This document shows, one piece after another, positions 34,871 through 34,926 of a DNA stretch of 34,926 bases. Position 1 is the first letter of the stretch. The number at the start of each line of letters is the position of its first letter. The position numbers and the translations under genes were made by a program. This stretch comes from an uncultured Planctomycetaceae bacterium (GTDB lineage: Bacteria; Planctomycetota; Planctomycetia; Planctomycetales; Planctomycetaceae), in assembly GCA_913031625.1 (NCBI GenBank), contig CAJWGB010000032.1:1-34926 (forward strand), in the 5' to 3' direction. The notes beneath the pieces were generated by a model that saw only the letters and a program-made list of their open reading frames with translations, was not told the origin of the DNA and made no database searches.

Positions 34871-34926
34871 TTCGGACAGTCGTCTCGCGGAAAATCACCT
34901 GGTGTGCGACGCGAAGGCGTGGTTCA

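Overview
The window looks like a chromosomal segment from a planctomycete (order Planctomycetales; family not determinable). The clues are secreted families typical of that phylum: a DUF6807 (PmoA-like) protein, a DUF1501 Tat protein, a PVC-type haem-binding CxxCH protein with HEAT-like repeats, FG-GAP/VCBS proteins and a LamG-VCBS-SGNH fusion. A planctomycete-style ECF sigma factor and a double-length UvrA agree with this. No rRNA, tRNA, IS element, prophage or CRISPR array is visible.

Layout. 1-599 (-) is the N-terminal part of a DUF6807 protein running off the left edge. 712-3752 (+) is a class B penicillin-binding-protein homologue whose three catalytic motifs are all destroyed, overlapping by ATGA a secreted protein of unknown function. 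3997-5160 (-) is a Tat-exported BNR sialidase-like protein. 5296-7224 (+) is a secreted FG-GAP protein. 7225-7652 is noncoding with a strong hairpin. 7653-8975 (+) is LarC, the nickel-insertase of the nickel-pincer cofactor pathway, with a His-rich tail. 9102-9293 may be a small ORF. 9669-16631 (+) is one 2,320-residue UvrA: two complete UvrA units in tandem plus a C-terminal extension I do not recognise. 16636-17856 (-) is a serine beta-lactamase-like hydrolase whose start codon overlaps that of the divergent P-loop ATPase at 17856-18461.

17856-23662 is a co-oriented plus-strand run: ExeA/TniB-like ATPase, a membrane protein with an arrestin fold split by a transmembrane hairpin, an ECF sigma factor, then a RETRON and a secreted beta-propeller protein. 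The retron is the main find. The 335 nt between the sigma-factor and reverse transcriptase (RT) genes fold as a retron ncRNA: 17-bp a1/a2 pairing (20819-20837 with 21033-21049), a candidate branch G at 20841 in an AGC, msr-like hairpins, and a long msd-like stem (20916-20990). The RT at 21080-22654 has the retron NAxxH, YADD and VTG motifs, a charged coiled-coil N-terminal extension of about 140 residues and a Trp-rich C-terminus. No separate effector gene is recognisable beside it.

23702-30413 (-) is a two-gene unit: the LamG-VCBS-SGNH protein (its SGNH catalytic residues appear lost) followed after 25 bp by the PVC haem-binding protein. 30646-31725 (+) is a PilT-like ATPase. 31910-33190 (-) is a secreted Gly/Arg/Ser-rich repeat protein with a clear intrinsic terminator. 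33476-34870 (+) is a DUF1501 protein.
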